Origin: Prochlorococcus sp. AG-355-B23
GTDB taxonomy: Bacteria; Cyanobacteriota; Cyanobacteriia; PCC-6307; Cyanobiaceae
Reading direction: 5' to 3'
Length of the DNA stretch: 40,246 nt
Assembly: GCA_003280935.1 (NCBI GenBank)
Contig: QCDJ01000011.1
Location: forward strand, 1 to 40,246
The position numbers and the translations under genes are program-made. Of this stretch, positions 38,891 through 40,246 are shown in pieces. Position 1 is the stretch's first letter. Every line of letters begins with the position of its first letter. Below the pieces are notes generated by a model that was not told the origin of the DNA, made no database searches, and saw nothing but the letters and a program-made list of their open reading frames with translations.

Positions 38891-39661
38891 GTGAGTTTTA
38901 TGAAATTTGCATTTTTAGTAATTGCCATATTTATTAATTTTTTTAATCACTCATTGATAAAATCAGAAGAAAAAATATTTTCATCAAAAAACAAAATTGA
39001 GAATATTGCTAGAAAAGAATCAATTACTGAAGAAAAAACTGAAATAAAAAAAATTCATATTGTAAAAAGTGGAGATACAATATCAAGTATTTCAAAATTC
39101 TATTCAATTAATAAAGATTTAATTATTAAATTGAATAACTTAAAAGATGAAAATTATATCTTTGTTGGCCAAAATCTTATTATCTCCGAATCTTCTGAAA
39201 ATCTTACAAAACAATCAGATTTAATTAAAAATTATCATATTGTTCAAACTGGTGAAAATCTTACTGACATATCGAACAAATATAATTTAAAAGTAAAAGA
39301 ACTGATTGAGATTAATAATATCAATAATGCTGATTCAATAAAAATTGGTCAAAAGCTCACAATAAGAAAAAAGAACACAATTAATTCAGAAAAATATGAA
39401 ACAACTGAAAATAAAAAAAATAATGACTTAATTGAGTTAGATAAAAAAATTTATGGTCCTATAATTACCCAAAGTAAAACATATAAAGATATTAAAGGTA
39501 GAAAAGTTTTAAACGTTCTAAATCAAGAAAATAAAAAACTGATTATTTCAATCAATTGTGATAAAAATGAATTAGATGTAAGAATACCTGGCAGGAAATG
39601 GATGGGAAGTAAGCCTGCTAAAGAAGAATTCGAAAATAATTTAATAAATGATTTTTGTTAA
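38891..39661 (+). CDS. Exported protein with two LysM domains (256 aa)
   Basis: An N-terminal signal or anchor (about residues 1-23) is followed by two LysM repeats. The first is near 52-97 (HIVKSGDTISSISKFYSINK) and the second near 114-157 (HIVQTGENLTDISNKYNLKV). LysM binds peptidoglycan. The C-terminal region (residues about 185-256) is unassigned and rich in lysine; no peptidase motif was seen. Probably envelope-associated. Confidence 0.85.
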   Translation: MSFMKFAFLVIAIFINFFNHSLIKSEEKIFSSKNKIENIARKESITEEKTEIKKIHIVKSGDTISSISKFYSINKDLIIKLNNLKDENYIFVGQNLIISESSENLTKQSDLIKNYHIVQTGENLTDISNKYNLKVKELIEINNINNADSIKIGQKLTIRKKNTINSEKYETTENKKNNDLIELDKKIYGPIITQSKTYKDIKGRKVLNVLNQENKKLIISINCDKNELDVRIPGRKWMGSKPAKEEFENNLINDFC

Positions 39662-39740
39662 AACTTTAATTAATATGTGTGAATAATTTGTCTAAGAATA
39701 TTAATGATGAGTTATTCTACAAAAAGTTAAATTAATAGTA

Positions 39741-39950
39741 ATGGCTATTTCAAGAGGAGATCTCGTAAGAGTAAAAAGACCAGAATCATATTGGTATAAT
39801 GAAATCGGTAAAGTTGCTTCAGTTGATACCTCAGGCATTAAATATAACTGTGTAGTCAGATTCGATAAAGTAAATTACGCTGGTATAAGCGGAACTGATG
39901 GTGGAGCAAATACAAATAATTTCGCTGAAAGTGAATTAGAGAAAGCTTAA
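39741..39950 (+). CDS. psaE: Photosystem I reaction centre subunit IV
   Basis: A 69-residue protein matching Psa[29 protein letters not shown], and [11 protein letters not shown] then a NNFAESELE end. It docks on the stromal face of photosystem I near the ferredoxin site and helps cyclic electron flow. Full length. It confirms a cyanobacterial origin. The start of mutM follows by four bases. Confidence 0.97.
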   Translation: MAISRGDLVRVKRPESYWYNEIGKVASVDTSGIKYNCVVRFDKVNYAGISGTDGGANTNNFAESELEKA

Positions 39951-39954
39951 ATAA

Positions 39955-40246
39955 TTGCCTGAATTACCAGAAGTAGAGACAGTTCGCAGAGGTTTAGAGC
40001 AAAAACTTAATAACTTTATTATTAAAAAAGTAGAAGTCTGTAGGGATTCAACTGTTGCATTCCCAATCAACAAAGAAGAATTCATTAAAGGACTTCTGAA
40101 CTCACTTATTTATAAATGGGATAGAAGAGGAAAATATTTAATAGCTCAATTAAAAGAAGTTCAAAATGAGAATGCCCAATTTCTTGTAGAAAATTCAAAA
40201 AATAACGGATTTCTTGTAGTTCATCTAAGAATGACTGGATATTTTA
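39955..40246 (+). CDS. mutM: Formamidopyrimidine-DNA glycosylase, partial
   Basis: The frame starts at TTG 39955, reads [20 protein letters not shown] and continues to the window edge with [12 protein letters not shown] and HLRMTGYF. Pro2 and Glu3 are the catalytic pair of MutM/Fpg after start removal. It excises oxidised purines such as 8-oxoguanine. It starts four bases after psaE, as a possible operon. The C-terminal zinc finger lies outside the window. Confidence 0.93.
   Translation, partial: MPELPEVETVRRGLEQKLNNFIIKKVEVCRDSTVAFPINKEEFIKGLLNSLIYKWDRRGKYLIAQLKEVQNENAQFLVENSKNNGFLVVHLRMTGYF

Noticed and set aside
1..40246. CRISPR arrays, cas genes or complete insertion sequences
   Set aside because: No regularly spaced direct repeats, no cas-like motifs and no transposase were found.

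Overview
The window looks like a chromosomal segment of a high-light-adapted Prochlorococcus or a very close relative. The DNA is extremely AT-rich and genes are small and tightly packed. Cyanobacterial markers are present: psaE, a plastoquinol terminal oxidase, an NdhF-like fragment, a high-light-inducible-type mini-protein, a Nif11-domain peptide and DUF3104/DUF1651/DUF3764 proteins. No ribosomal RNA gene and no complete tRNA gene is visible. I cannot name the strain.

Layout. (1) 1-5.4 kb: a minus-strand operon phnD-phnC-phnE-phnE-acr3, an ABC importer of the phosphonate/phosphite type plus an ACR3-type arsenite exporter. A short Crp/Fnr-family regulator is divergent from it. The divergent promoter region has TTAA cores spaced exactly 11 bp, as in cyanobacterial Pho boxes. 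(2) 5.4-17.9 kb: an accessory island of roughly 30 short genes. Most encode 30-130-residue proteins, often in paralogous pairs, with broken or start-less genes among them. Identifiable members are a HAD hydrolase, an HNH endonuclease, a terminase-small-subunit-like HTH protein, small dimeric alpha/beta-barrel proteins and a DUF985 cupin. The island contains a 3' tRNA-Thr(GGU) remnant (a likely integration scar), a 22-bp imperfect inverted repeat beside it, and a short repeat (core ATTGACAGTCGATC) found just 3' of several genes. (3) 18-22.3 kb: thiamin salvage (tenA, thiD), a cryptochrome/photolyase-family gene and proline iminopeptidase. (4) 22.3-22.7 kb: an unexplained hairpin-rich stretch with a strong minus-strand terminator. 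(5) 22.8-34 kb: mixed small and housekeeping genes (CAAX-type protease, GGQ-domain hydrolase, peroxiredoxin Q/BCP, TatA, Nif11 peptide, carotenoid-desaturase-like oxidoreductase). (6) 34-36.4 kb: plastoquinol terminal oxidase, an NdhF N-terminal fragment, a poly-Q mini-protein, an Hli-like mini-protein and DUF3104. (7) 36.4-40.2 kb: core genes (GNAT acetyltransferase, aldehyde dehydrogenase, LysM protein, psaE and the start of mutM).

How it fits together. Region 1 is a phosphorus-scavenging and arsenic-detoxification module: cells starving for phosphate import arsenate and must export arsenite. Region 6 groups light-stress and electron-valve functions around the plastoquinone pool. Region 2 is the most novel part. 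It has the hallmarks of repeated tRNA-linked insertion plus cassette-like small genes that share a 3' element. All functional calls are from motif recognition by eye; no database search was run.
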